Below are positions 17,785 through 26,834 of a stretch of DNA of 33,979 nucleotides, piece by piece (position 1 is the first letter of the stretch; every line of letters starts with the position of its first letter). The stretch spans positions 1 through 33,979 of the forward strand of contig JABFQX010000062.1 of assembly GCA_013141505.1 (NCBI GenBank), written 5' to 3'. Under the pieces are notes generated by a model that was given only the letters and a program-made list of their open reading frames with translations, was not told the origin of the DNA and searched no databases. This DNA is from Methyloglobulus sp. Its GTDB lineage: Bacteria; Pseudomonadota; Gammaproteobacteria; Methylococcales; Methylomonadaceae. Made by a program: the position numbers and the translations under genes.

Positions 17785-20670
17785 ATGCAGATCAAAATGT
17801 TTACTTTCGCTGATTTAAAAAAAAGCATTGGGTGCTTGCCAACAGAATTGCAACTATCTGTCAGCACCAGCTTGGACCAATGGCTAAAACAAGCCAACGA
17901 CAACAACCTGCCTTTCAATCCACATGAAAGGATTATTCAGTCGATAGCCAAAGCCTGGTGTTGCAGCGAATTCATCGCCGAAAGTTGTACACGCAAGCCT
18001 GAGCTGTTGGTTGATTTGGTTAATTCCGGCGACTTGGATAGTGTTTATTCTGAACAGGCTTATCAAACCAAGCTGGCAAATCTCATTGTGTCAGATGAAG
18101 CTGAGTTAATGACCCAACTGCGCCACTTCCGTCGCCGTGAAATGGTCCGAATTGCTTGGCGGGATTTGGCTGACTGGGCCGAACTTAGTGAAACATTGCT
18201 GGATTTGTCTCAGCTTGCTGATGCCTGTATTCAGGCTGCGCTGGCTTTTCTCTACCAGCAAGCCTGTGAGCTACGCGGCACGCCGCTACTTGCCGATGGC
18301 AGTCCGCAGCAAATCATGGTGCTGGGCATGGGTAAGCTCGGTGCTTACGAATTGAATTATTCGTCCGACATCGACCTGATTTTTGCTTATCCTGAGGATG
18401 GCGAATTACCTGATCGTAAGTCCACCAGCTATGGCGAGTTTTTTACTCGCCTGTGCCAAAAACTGGTCAAGGTGCTGAATGATATTACTGTAGACGGTTT
18501 CGTGTTCCGCACCGATATTCGCCTACGCCCTTTTGGTGACAGTGGCGCGGTAATAATGACCTTCGATGGCATGGAAAATTATTACCTGACCCAGGCCAGG
18601 GAGTGGGAACGCTATGCCATGATTAAGGCGCGGCAAGTTGCGGGCGATTTCAGGATGGGCGCACAATTGATGGCCATGCTGAAACCCTTTGTCTATCGGC
18701 GTTATCTCGATTACGGCGCATTTGAAGAGTTACGAGGCTTAAAACTGCAAATCACCCAGGAACTCAAACGCAAAGACCGCATGGAAAATATCAAGCTGGG
18801 GCTGGGCGGCATCCGCGAAATTGAATTCATCGGGCAGGCTTTTCAGCTCATACGCGGTGGCCATGAAAAATCCTTGCAAACACGCGGTATTCTGGATGTC
18901 CTAAGCATTTTGGGGCAAGTGAAACTGCTCCCGCAAACGGATGTGGATCAACTCAGCCAGTCTTACCGATTTCTGCGCCGCGTGGAAAACCACATCCAAC
19001 AATATCAAGACAAGCAAACCCACGATTTGCCGACTACGGAACAAGCTAAACTGATACTTGCCTATTCCTTAGATTTTCAAGATTGGCGCAGTTTTAAAAG
19101 CGAGTTGGATCGTGTCAGAACTGCGGTTCATGCGGTTTTTGACCAAGTTTTCGCCGTATCAAAGCAACAAAATAAAGACAAGTTGAGCCAGAAAATCTGG
19201 TCTTGTGTTGCCGATGATGAGGAATTGCAGGATTTGTTGGAAAGCTACGGTTTTCAGCACACCGAAGAAACCTTGAAAGCGATCAAGGATTTCAAAAACT
19301 CTACCGCGCTGAGGCGTATGACAACGAAAGGCGCTGGCATCGTTGACCGCTTGCTGCCGCAACTGATTGAGTCCGCGAAACTGGTCGATAATCCTGATGA
19401 AACCTTAGTGCGACTGGTCAAGCTGTTTGAAGCCGTCGCGGGCAGGAATGTTTATCTGGCCTTGTTATCGGAAAACCCCGATGCCCTCAACCAGTTAATC
19501 CGCCTTGCTTCTGCCAGTGCTTGGATTTGCGACTATTTGGCATTATATCCGGTGCTATTCGATGAATTGCTGGACACCCGCACTTTGTATGAGCCGTTGA
19601 AACGGGACGATCTTAATCAACAACTTAAAGCGTTGCTCGCTGCCATCGACAGCCAAGATTTGGAATCGTTGATGATAGCCCTCCGGCAATTCAAGCACCT
19701 CAATGTGCTTAGGGTAGCTGCGGCAGATATTATGGATGTTATTCCCATTATGGTCGTCAGCGATTATTTGACTTATATCGCCGAAAGCATTGTTGCTTAT
19801 GTCATCGAACGCACTTGGCTGATGTTGACGGAAAAACACGGTTTTCCGCCCGGCACAAGCAACGATAACATCAACTTTGCCGTCATCGGCTTCGGTAAGC
19901 TGGGCGGCATCGAATTAGGCTATGGCTCAGATCTTGACCTTGTGTTTTTGTACGATTGTCCTGATGGCAATGCCATGACTTCGGGAGAAAAACCGTTGTC
20001 CTGCTCGCAATTCTATGGTCGATTGGGCCTAAAAATCCGCCATATACTCGACACCAAGATGCTGTCAGGCGTGCTTTACGAAGTGGATATGCGCCTTCGC
20101 CCCAGCGGGGACTCTGGATTATTGGTTACCCATATCGGCGTTTATGAAGACTACTTAAAAAATCAAGCCTGGACGTGGGAACATCAGGCTTTGGTACGTG
20201 GTCGATTTATTGCTGGCGATCTGCGGCTAAAAGCCTCATATGAAGGTATTCGCCATAGAATCCTGAGTTTAACTAGGGATGAAACCCAACTGAAAACCGA
20301 AGTGAGCGAGATGCGGGAAAAAATGCGTGCTGCTTTGGATACCAAGGAAGCCAACAAATTTGATTTAAAACAAAGCAAAGGCGGTATTGCTGACATTGAG
20401 TTTATAGTACAATTCGGAGTCCTGGCTAATGCCGCAAAACATGCCACGTTAACGACTTATACCGATAATGTCAGACTGCTTGAAGGCTTGGCTGAACATG
20501 GCTTCATCTCCCCGATTGATGCGGAAAACCTGAGAACGGCGTATTGCACTTATCGTGATGTTGGACATAAGCAAGTATTGCAAGGTGATAAGGCTGTCAT
20601 TGATGAAATCGAGGTGGACGGGTTGAGAAAACAGGTCGAAGGCATTTGGCATAAAGTGATCGAATTGTAA
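17785..20670 (+). CDS. glnE: Bifunctional glutamine synthetase adenylyltransferase/deadenylase
   Basis: The 961-residue protein controls glutamine synthetase by adding or removing AMP on its tyrosine in response to PII and glutamine. It has two nucleotidyltransferase domains. The N-terminal deadenylylating one carries GMGKLGAYELNYSSDIDL from about 180. The C-terminal adenylylating one carries GFGKLGGIELGYGSDLDLVF from about 702. Each is followed by a helical GlnD-PII uridylyltransferase-type segment (KLGLGGIREIEF; KQSKGGIADIEF). Length is close to E. coli GlnE (946). A second ATG four codons in (17797) is an alternative start; neither has a strong ribosome site. Confidence 0.96.
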   Translation: MQIKMFTFADLKKSIGCLPTELQLSVSTSLDQWLKQANDNNLPFNPHERIIQSIAKAWCCSEFIAESCTRKPELLVDLVNSGDLDSVYSEQAYQTKLANLIVSDEAELMTQLRHFRRREMVRIAWRDLADWAELSETLLDLSQLADACIQAALAFLYQQACELRGTPLLADGSPQQIMVLGMGKLGAYELNYSSDIDLIFAYPEDGELPDRKSTSYGEFFTRLCQKLVKVLNDITVDGFVFRTDIRLRPFGDSGAVIMTFDGMENYYLTQAREWERYAMIKARQVAGDFRMGAQLMAMLKPFVYRRYLDYGAFEELRGLKLQITQELKRKDRMENIKLGLGGIREIEFIGQAFQLIRGGHEKSLQTRGILDVLSILGQVKLLPQTDVDQLSQSYRFLRRVENHIQQYQDKQTHDLPTTEQAKLILAYSLDFQDWRSFKSELDRVRTAVHAVFDQVFAVSKQQNKDKLSQKIWSCVADDEELQDLLESYGFQHTEETLKAIKDFKNSTALRRMTTKGAGIVDRLLPQLIESAKLVDNPDETLVRLVKLFEAVAGRNVYLALLSENPDALNQLIRLASASAWICDYLALYPVLFDELLDTRTLYEPLKRDDLNQQLKALLAAIDSQDLESLMIALRQFKHLNVLRVAAADIMDVIPIMVVSDYLTYIAESIVAYVIERTWLMLTEKHGFPPGTSNDNINFAVIGFGKLGGIELGYGSDLDLVFLYDCPDGNAMTSGEKPLSCSQFYGRLGLKIRHILDTKMLSGVLYEVDMRLRPSGDSGLLVTHIGVYEDYLKNQAWTWEHQALVRGRFIAGDLRLKASYEGIRHRILSLTRDETQLKTEVSEMREKMRAALDTKEANKFDLKQSKGGIADIEFIVQFGVLANAAKHATLTTYTDNVRLLEGLAEHGFISPIDAENLRTAYCTYRDVGHKQVLQGDKAVIDEIEVDGLRKQVEGIWHKVIEL

Positions 20671-20685
20671 TAAGAACTTAAGCGT

Positions 20686-20758
20686 AAGTTTTCAGATGGT
20701 AATGGAGTACAAACCTAGGTTTGCATTCCTGTTTGATTTTTAAAATACCTGAAAACTT
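20686..20758. repeat. Second copy of the CCTAGG-centred nested inverted repeat, between glnE and ilvE
   Basis: Outer arms AAGTTTTCAG (20686-20695) and CTGAAAACTT (20749-20758) are perfect inverted repeats. Inside, 20704-20729 forms an imperfect hairpin around the perfect 14-bp core CAAACCTAGGTTTG at 20710-20723, flanked by GGAGT and ATTCC. The inner part matches the palindrome at 17438-17465, but the outer arms differ in sequence. It sits 16 bp after the glnE stop and is followed by a T-rich stretch, so it might serve as a terminator. Confidence 0.65.
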
Positions 20759-20811
20759 TAGCCTTGGCACTTAATTGAATTAATTGTGAAATTAAAAGGG
20801 TTGGTAAAGTA

Positions 20812-21738
20812 ATGAATACGATGGACGATAGAGACGGCCTAATATGGTTTGATGGACAATGGGTTGACTGGCGGGATGCCAAAGTCCATGTGTTGACGCA
20901 CACCCTGCATTACGGCTGCGGCGTGTTTGAAGGCTTACGCGCCTATCATGCTGAAAAAGGCACCGCGATTTTTAAAATGCAGGAACATACTGACCGCTTG
21001 TTCCGTTCGGCGCATATCATGAATATGCCAATGCCGTTCAGCAAGGATGAAATCAACCAAGCGCAACGCGAAGCTATTTCCAAAAATAATCTGGATAGCG
21101 CTTACATCCGTACCATGTGCTTTTACGGCTCGGAAGGCATGGGGCTTAGGGCGGATAACCTGAAAGTCCATGTTATGGTCGCTGCGTGGACATGGGGTGC
21201 TTATCTAGGTGCTGAAAATATGGAAAAAGGCATCCGCATCCGTACGTCTTCCTATACCCGCAACCACGTCAACAGCACGATGTGCAAAGCCAAGGCTAAC
21301 GGCAATTACATCAATTCAATCCTGGCTTTGCAAGAAGCGTTATCGACTGGCTATGACGAAGCCTTGTTGCTGGATCATGAAGGTTTCTGCGCGGAAGGTA
21401 GTGGTGAGAATTTGTTTATCGTCCGTAACGGCAAGCTGTACACACCGGAAACTACCTCTGCATTAGAAGGCATTACCCGCGAAACCCTAATGACGATTGC
21501 TGCTGACCAAGGGTTAGAAGTTATCGTAAAACGCATCACCCGCGATGAGGTGTATGTTGCTGATGAAGCATTCTTCACGGGTTCTGCGGCTGAAGTTACG
21601 CCGATTAGGGAGTATGACAATCGGAAGATAGGCAATGGCGGTCGCGGCCCTATCACGGAAAAATTGCAGGCCTTGTATTTTGATTATGTACATGGGCGTA
21701 AATCTGACCATGCTGATTGGCTGACTTACGTAAAATAA
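20812..21738 (+). CDS. ilvE: Branched-chain amino acid aminotransferase
   Basis: The 308-residue fold-type IV PLP enzyme transfers amino groups between glutamate and the keto acids of valine, leucine and isoleucine. Visible motifs are THTLHYGCGVFEGLRAY at 29-45, the PLP lysine Lys161 in KANGNY, EGSGENLF (substrate/cofactor contact) and ALEGITRET. Length matches E. coli IlvE (309). AAGGG lies 11 bases before the ATG; a second ATG three codons in is possible. The neighbouring glnE also concerns nitrogen metabolism, but the repeat between them argues for separate transcription. Confidence 0.96.
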   Translation: MNTMDDRDGLIWFDGQWVDWRDAKVHVLTHTLHYGCGVFEGLRAYHAEKGTAIFKMQEHTDRLFRSAHIMNMPMPFSKDEINQAQREAISKNNLDSAYIRTMCFYGSEGMGLRADNLKVHVMVAAWTWGAYLGAENMEKGIRIRTSSYTRNHVNSTMCKAKANGNYINSILALQEALSTGYDEALLLDHEGFCAEGSGENLFIVRNGKLYTPETTSALEGITRETLMTIAADQGLEVIVKRITRDEVYVADEAFFTGSAAEVTPIREYDNRKIGNGGRGPITEKLQALYFDYVHGRKSDHADWLTYVK

Positions 21739-21838
21739 TTGCTCATGGACAACAACCCAATGATAATTTTAATTGTTGGGTCGATCTGAGTGAACGATAG
21801 CGACATACAAACCCACTTAGCCAACAGCTAATCTATCC

Positions 21839-22837
21839 ATGCGCGTAGCTATTGTTAAACTTTCTGCCTTAGGCGATATTGTCCATGCCATGGTTGCGCT
21901 GCAATTTATTAAGCAGCATCTGCCTGACATTGAAATTGACTGGATTGTAGAAGAGCGATTTGCCGGCGTTTTATACGACAACCCGGATATTTCACAGGTC
22001 ATCACAGTCAATATCAAGGCTTTAAAAACCGATAAAATGGCGATTTTTCGAGAAATAAAAAAAATCAGCCAGTTTGCAAAAGCTAACTATGACTTGGTTA
22101 TTGATGCCCAAGGTCTCATTAAATCGGCCATTACTGCACGATTGCTAGGCAGCCCGGTGACCGGATTCGATACCAACTCCATCAGGGAAAAAGCAGCAGC
22201 TTGGTTTTATAAAATCAAAGTCAAGTGCGCTTATGATGAAAATACCATAGACAGAAATGTGCGTGTATTATCAACACCATTAGGTTTCAATATCTCCAGC
22301 GCACAAATTTTGGCTAAAAAAGCCTTTTTATACAGTAAAAACAGCCAAAATCTTGATGCCTTTTTTCCAAAAAATCGTAGTACGATACTGTTCGTGATTG
22401 GCTCAACATGGGAAAGCCGTAACTATCCTACTGAGAAATTTGTGAAAATAGCCCAAGCCTTACAAGTAAACTGTCTGGCTTTGTGGGGTAGTGAGCAAGA
22501 AAAAATCAAAGCCGAATGGATGTCCAAGCAATGTGATAATATTAAAGTCATGCCTAAACTTGATTTAAATGACTTGAAAGCGGCCATCGCAAAGGCGGAT
22601 TTGCTGATTGGTAACGATACTGGCCCTACGCACATGGCGTGGGCTTTAAATAGGCCGTCAATTACCATTTTTGGCCCTACCCCGGTCAGCAGAGTGTATC
22701 AAACCCCTATAAACAAAGTAGTCAAATCCCAATCGGTGGTAAATCCATACAAACTCAACAAAGAAGATTACTCGATTAGGGACATTGACGAATGTACAAT
22801 TATCGCCCAGGCAAAACTTTTGTTACCTAACCACTAA
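21839..22837 (+). CDS. waaC: Lipopolysaccharide heptosyltransferase I
   Basis: The 332-residue glycosyltransferase family 9 enzyme adds the first heptose to Kdo of the LPS inner core at the cytoplasmic face of the inner membrane. Its N-terminus MRVAIVKLSALGDIVHAM is the family signature. The acceptor-side block DWIVEERFAGVL follows at about 40-51. The C-terminal ADP-heptose domain has GNDTGPTHMAWALNRPSITIFGPT at about 258-281. Length matches E. coli WaaC (about 320). It stands 100 bp after ilvE and 21 bp before gspE, so it may be the first gene of the secretion operon transcript. Confidence 0.95.
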   Translation: MRVAIVKLSALGDIVHAMVALQFIKQHLPDIEIDWIVEERFAGVLYDNPDISQVITVNIKALKTDKMAIFREIKKISQFAKANYDLVIDAQGLIKSAITARLLGSPVTGFDTNSIREKAAAWFYKIKVKCAYDENTIDRNVRVLSTPLGFNISSAQILAKKAFLYSKNSQNLDAFFPKNRSTILFVIGSTWESRNYPTEKFVKIAQALQVNCLALWGSEQEKIKAEWMSKQCDNIKVMPKLDLNDLKAAIAKADLLIGNDTGPTHMAWALNRPSITIFGPTPVSRVYQTPINKVVKSQSVVNPYKLNKEDYSIRDIDECTIIAQAKLLLPNH

Positions 22838-22858
22838 ATACTCTGGCACTCACCTCAC

Positions 22859-24559
22859 ATGATACAACAAACTGAACCTTATCAGGCTTTACTCGGGCTT
22901 CTCAAGCAACGGGATAAAGTATCCGCTTCGGAGTTGAAAAAAGTCGAGCGGGTGAAAAAAACCTCCGTAGCAGAGAGCCTGCCGCAATTGCTCGTTAAAC
23001 TAGGCTTATGCTCAGAACTTGATGTTGCCGATGCCTTCGTTGAATCAGGCCAATATGAAAAGGTAAAACCGGAACAATACCCGCTGGAAATGCAGTTTCC
23101 TGAAAACGTGTCTTTGCGTTTTCTCAAGCAATACCATGTGATCGGTTTAAGCCACGATGAAAAATCAATCACCGTCGCCATGATGGATCCTGAAGACCAA
23201 TTCATCATTGATTCGTTAATGCTAGTCACAGGGAAAGATATAATCCCTAAAGTGGGATTGCTTTCCGAGATTGATGCGGCAATCGAAGTCCAATACGGCG
23301 AAGGTCGCTCGGCAATGGAAAAAACCATCGACGATCTTAATGTCGATGACATTGGCGAAGAAGATCTTGAACATTTGAAAGACTTGGCGAGTGAAGCCCC
23401 GGTTATCAAAATGGTCAACCTGATTATGCAACGGGCGATAGAAACCCGGGCATCAGATATCCACATCGAACCGTTTGAACAATCCTTAAAAGTCAGGTTA
23501 CGTGTGGATGGTGTATTGAAAGAAATTGATGCGCCGTCGGTTAAATCCACGGCTGCCGTAATTTCTCGTATCAAGATCATGGCTAAACTGAACATTGCCG
23601 AACGACGGCTACCGCAAGATGGCCGTATTAAAGTGCAAATGTTAGGCAAAGAACTGGATTTGCGGGTGTCAACAATACCGACCATGTACGGCGAAAGCGT
23701 GGTTATCCGTCTGCTCGACAAAGAAAATACCGTATTTGATTTCGCCGCCCTGGGTTTTCAGGGCAGGCATTTGCAGCAGTTTATTGAAGTATTGTCGCAG
23801 CCGCATGGCATTATCCTGATTACCGGCCCGACCGGTAGCGGTAAATCAACCACCATGTATGCGGCTTTAAAACAACTGAACACTTCCGAACGGAAAATCA
23901 TCACCGTCGAAGATCCGGTGGAATATCAAATGGAAGGCGTTAACCAGATTCAGGCCAAACCACAGATTGGCCTGACCTTTGCTTCAGCCTTGCGTTCCAT
24001 CGTCCGGCAAGATCCCGATGTCATCATGATCGGTGAAATGCGTGACCTGGAAACCGCGCGTATCGCGGTGCAATCCGCCCTTACAGGTCACTTGGTGCTA
24101 TCGACCCTACATACTAATGATGCGGCAGGTGGTGTCACCCGCTTATTGGACATGGGGCTGGAAGAATACTTGCTGACATCCACCGTGAACGGCATATTGG
24201 CGCAACGTCTGGTACGTAAGCTATGTCCAGATTGCAAAAAGCCGCACCCTGCATCTCCTGAAGTCATTAAGGAATTGCGTTTGCGCCGCTTTGTCCCTGA
24301 CGGCGACATTACTTTATATAAACCCGTCGGTTGCTCATCGTGCGGGGGCATGGGCTACCGTGGTCGAATGGCGATTATCGAATTCTTGCAAATGACCGAT
24401 CCGCTCCGCAAACTAATCATGGCGCATGAAGAAGCCGGCGCTATCCAGAAACTCGCTGTTGAAGAAGGCATGTCAACGATGTTCGAGAATGGCCTGACTA
24501 AAGCAGTACAGGGCGTAACTACTATTGAAGAAGTGATGCGAGTCACCTCGGAAAGCTAA
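22859..24559 (+). CDS. gspE: Type II secretion ATPase GspE (XpsE-like)
   Basis: The 566-residue hexameric ATPase drives pseudopilus assembly from the cytoplasmic face. It has an N-terminal GspL-binding region (1-150), then the secretion ATPase core with Walker A GPTGSGKS at 323-330, Asp box VEDPVEY, Walker B-like DPDVIMIGEMRD at about 385-396, and the His box LSTLHTNDAAGG. A tetracysteine zinc motif (CPDC near 456, CSSCGG near 491) is characteristic of GspE over PilB relatives. It opens an E-F-G-H-I-J-K-L-M-N-D operon, one base before gspF. Its length is close to Xanthomonas XpsE (567). Confidence 0.95.
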   Translation: MIQQTEPYQALLGLLKQRDKVSASELKKVERVKKTSVAESLPQLLVKLGLCSELDVADAFVESGQYEKVKPEQYPLEMQFPENVSLRFLKQYHVIGLSHDEKSITVAMMDPEDQFIIDSLMLVTGKDIIPKVGLLSEIDAAIEVQYGEGRSAMEKTIDDLNVDDIGEEDLEHLKDLASEAPVIKMVNLIMQRAIETRASDIHIEPFEQSLKVRLRVDGVLKEIDAPSVKSTAAVISRIKIMAKLNIAERRLPQDGRIKVQMLGKELDLRVSTIPTMYGESVVIRLLDKENTVFDFAALGFQGRHLQQFIEVLSQPHGIILITGPTGSGKSTTMYAALKQLNTSERKIITVEDPVEYQMEGVNQIQAKPQIGLTFASALRSIVRQDPDVIMIGEMRDLETARIAVQSALTGHLVLSTLHTNDAAGGVTRLLDMGLEEYLLTSTVNGILAQRLVRKLCPDCKKPHPASPEVIKELRLRRFVPDGDITLYKPVGCSSCGGMGYRGRMAIIEFLQMTDPLRKLIMAHEEAGAIQKLAVEEGMSTMFENGLTKAVQGVTTIEEVMRVTSES

Positions 24560-24560
24560 G

Positions 24561-25778
24561 ATGGCCCTGTTCAAATACAAAGTTATCAACAGTTCCGGCG
24601 AAACCGAAGAAGCCATACGGGATGCCGCCGATCAACAAAGCCTGATTACTGCCTTACAAGTAGAGGGTTACATACCGATAAGCGTGACCCCGGCGACCGC
24701 CAAGTCGTTTTTAGGCTTGAGCCTGGGCGGGAAACAAAACAAATTATCTCAAAAGGACATTGGTTTTTTCACCGATGAACTGGCGACACTGCTCGATTCT
24801 GGCTTACCGCTGGATAAATCATTAACAGTTTTAATTGACTTAACTGACGACAGGGCGGATTTAAGCAAATTGATCGGCAAAGTACTGGAACGCGTCAAGG
24901 GCGGCTCGTCATTGGCTGATGCCCTGGAGAAACAAACCGGCATTTTCTCGCGCTTTTACTTGAATATGCTCCGTGCTGGCGAAGCCGGCGGCAATCTGGG
25001 CGAAGTATTGACCCGCTTGTCCGAATACCTTGAACGCACTCGTGAATTAAGGGAAACCGTCAGCACGGCGTTGATTTATCCGGCTATTTTATTGGTGATG
25101 TCGGTCGCGTCATTGTTGGTGATGCTGACCTTTGTGGTGCCACAATTCACGGAAATGTTTGAAAGCGCGGGCAAAGCGTTGCCAGTTTCCACGCAAATAG
25201 TCGTCGGGCTGGCAGAATGGCTGCAAAGTTACTGGTGGGCATTAATCCTTGCCGTGCTGCTTATAACCAGTTACATGCGTTACCAAATGGCCGACCCCGT
25301 CCGAAAAAAAATATGGGATGGCCGATTTTTAAAGTTACCTTTGGTTGGCACCATCATTCTTCACAAAGAAACCGCAAATATTAGCAGGACATTGGGAACT
25401 TTATTGGGTAATGGGGTTTCAATAATCTCCGCAATGGTCATCGTGCGGGAGACAGTTGATAACCTAGTATTAGCGGAAGCCATACAGGATACCGAAGAGC
25501 AGTTGAAACAGGGTAAACACATGTCCGATGCCTTGCACGATAAAGGCATCTTCCCCAAGATGGCAATGCAAATGATTAAAATGGGCGAAGAAACGGGGCG
25601 GCTTGAAGAAATGCTGCTGCGTGTTGCGACCATTTATGACAAACAATTACGGGTATCGATTGCCCGGATGCTGGCCCTGCTCGAACCTGCTTTGATCATC
25701 ACTTTAGGGTTAATGATTGCTGGCATTATTGTGTCGATATTGCTGGCGATATTGAGCGTTAACGATTTGGCTTTTTAA
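24561..25778 (+). CDS. gspF: Type II secretion inner-membrane platform protein GspF
   Basis: The 405-residue polytopic protein forms the platform on which the pseudopilus is assembled. It starts MALFKYKVINSSGE and has two GspF repeats (about 68-190 and 270-395). Each has the pattern ...FTDELATLLDSGLPL... and ...LLRAGEAGG/MIKMGEETG.LEEML. Membrane segments are at about 168-192, 217-236 and 375-400. It follows gspE after one base and precedes gspG by 5 bp. Confidence 0.96.
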   Translation: MALFKYKVINSSGETEEAIRDAADQQSLITALQVEGYIPISVTPATAKSFLGLSLGGKQNKLSQKDIGFFTDELATLLDSGLPLDKSLTVLIDLTDDRADLSKLIGKVLERVKGGSSLADALEKQTGIFSRFYLNMLRAGEAGGNLGEVLTRLSEYLERTRELRETVSTALIYPAILLVMSVASLLVMLTFVVPQFTEMFESAGKALPVSTQIVVGLAEWLQSYWWALILAVLLITSYMRYQMADPVRKKIWDGRFLKLPLVGTIILHKETANISRTLGTLLGNGVSIISAMVIVRETVDNLVLAEAIQDTEEQLKQGKHMSDALHDKGIFPKMAMQMIKMGEETGRLEEMLLRVATIYDKQLRVSIARMLALLEPALIITLGLMIAGIIVSILLAILSVNDLAF

Positions 25779-25783
25779 CGGAA

Positions 25784-26224
25784 ATGACTATGAAACGACT
25801 AAACAACTACAAACATAAACAAACAGGCTTCACCTTACTGGAATTATTGGTCGTATTGGGCATTATCGCCATGCTGGCCGGATTGGTCGGCCCACAAGTC
25901 ATGAAACACATGGGCGAATCCAAAGTCAAAGCCGCTAAAGTGCAAATTGAAGATCTCGCCCAAACCTTGGATATGTATAAACTTGATGTCGGCAGTTATC
26001 CCACGTCTGAACAAGGCTTGAATGCACTGATCGAATCACCCGACGGCGCACAACGCTGGAATGGCCCTTATTTGCGTAAAGCCAAAGTGCCGCTTGATCC
26101 CTGGAATAACGAATACAAATACACATCGCCTGGCGAACATGGCAAATTTGACGTTATGTCCATGGGCGCAGACGGCAAAGAAGGCGGCGAAGGTGAAGAC
26201 AAAGACCTTGCCAGCTGGGAATAA
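25784..26224 (+). CDS. gspG: Major pseudopilin GspG
   Basis: The 146-residue prepilin has a basic leader and the cleavage/methylation site TG|FTLLE (Gly15/Phe16, Glu5 of the mature protein), then a hydrophobic helix. The C-terminal domain shows the GspG calcium-site block: YPTSEQGLNALI, RWNGPYLRKAKVPLDPWNNEY and the acidic end. The protein forms the shaft of the pseudopilus. ATG 25784 or ATG 25790 could start translation. A 121-bp gap, with a short A/T hairpin followed by T residues at 26241-26274, separates it from gspH, the only sizeable gap in the operon. Confidence 0.96.
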   Translation: MTMKRLNNYKHKQTGFTLLELLVVLGIIAMLAGLVGPQVMKHMGESKVKAAKVQIEDLAQTLDMYKLDVGSYPTSEQGLNALIESPDGAQRWNGPYLRKAKVPLDPWNNEYKYTSPGEHGKFDVMSMGADGKEGGEGEDKDLASWE

Positions 26225-26240
26225 CGGGCTGTCACTTGAT

Positions 26241-26274
26241 AATAATAGCCAAAAGCTAAAACGTATTATTTTTT
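26241..26274 (+). terminator. Weak attenuator-like hairpin between gspG and gspH
   Basis: AATAATA (26241-26247) pairs with TATTATT (26264-26270), with an inner TAGC/GCTA pairing, and is followed directly by TTTT. The stem is A/T-rich and so weak. It could partly terminate or stabilise the 3' end after gspG, giving more of the major pseudopilin than of downstream genes. Confidence 0.3.
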
Positions 26275-26345
26275 GATGACCGTTAGTTTCGGATTCAATT
26301 AAAACAATAATCCCTTTCTAACAATCGCTAAATCCCGAGACCGTT

Positions 26346-26834
26346 ATTAAGCACAACATAATAAAAAATCAGTATCCTCGCCCGGAAATATCAACATCCA
26401 GCCAAGGTTTTACTTTGCTGGAGTTGACCCTGGTACTTTTTATTGTCGTGCTGGGGTTTGCGGTGATCGGATTGAACATTTCATCTGGAAACGATGCAAC
26501 CGCGCTGCAATCCGCCGCTCGGGACATGGTATCTGCCCTGCGTTATGCCAAAGGGGAGGCGTTAATTGCCCACAAGGAAATGACCGTTGACATAGACCTC
26601 AATGAAAACACCTACACCGTCAGTGACCGGGATAAAGTGTTCACCATTCCCGATAAGGTTGCCGTCACTGTGGTCACGGCACAAGAGGAAATGACCGGCG
26701 AAGGTTTGGCGAGCATCCGGTTTTTTCCGGATGGCTCATCAACCGGTGGGCGCGTCAAGTTGGAAAGGAATTCCGCTCTTTGGCAAATTGACATCAACTG
26801 GCTGACAGGACAAATTGATCTTGAAAGCAAGTAA
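26346..26834 (+). CDS. gspH: Minor pseudopilin GspH (start codon non-canonical or damaged)
   Basis: The frame contains the prepilin motif QG|FTLLELTLVLFIV at about 26403-26440, then a GspH-like small beta domain (ALRYAKGEALIAHKEMTV, FFPDGSSTGGRVKL). The protein is a minor pseudopilin of the tip complex. The frame is open upstream only from 26322 and contains no ATG, GTG or TTG before the motif. The first TTG (26415) would remove the leader and the processing glycine, so it cannot be the working start. ATT at 26346, with GAG seven bases upstream, is my tentative start (about 162 residues). ATA codons at 26358/26361 are alternatives. A lost start codon or sequence error is possible. The gene overlaps gspI by 20 bp. 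Confidence 0.75.
   Translation: MKHNIIKNQYPRPEISTSSQGFTLLELTLVLFIVVLGFAVIGLNISSGNDATALQSAARDMVSALRYAKGEALIAHKEMTVDIDLNENTYTVSDRDKVFTIPDKVAVTVVTAQEEMTGEGLASIRFFPDGSSTGGRVKLERNSALWQIDINWLTGQIDLESK

Noticed and set aside
21753-21781. Terminator after ilvE (ACCCAA/TTGGGT stem)
   Set aside because: It has only a six-base stem with a 15-base loop and no T-run.
22882-23721. 279-residue minus-strand open frame inside gspE
   Set aside because: It is a shadow of the gspE coding frame; the Ser-rich composition is typical of antisense reading.
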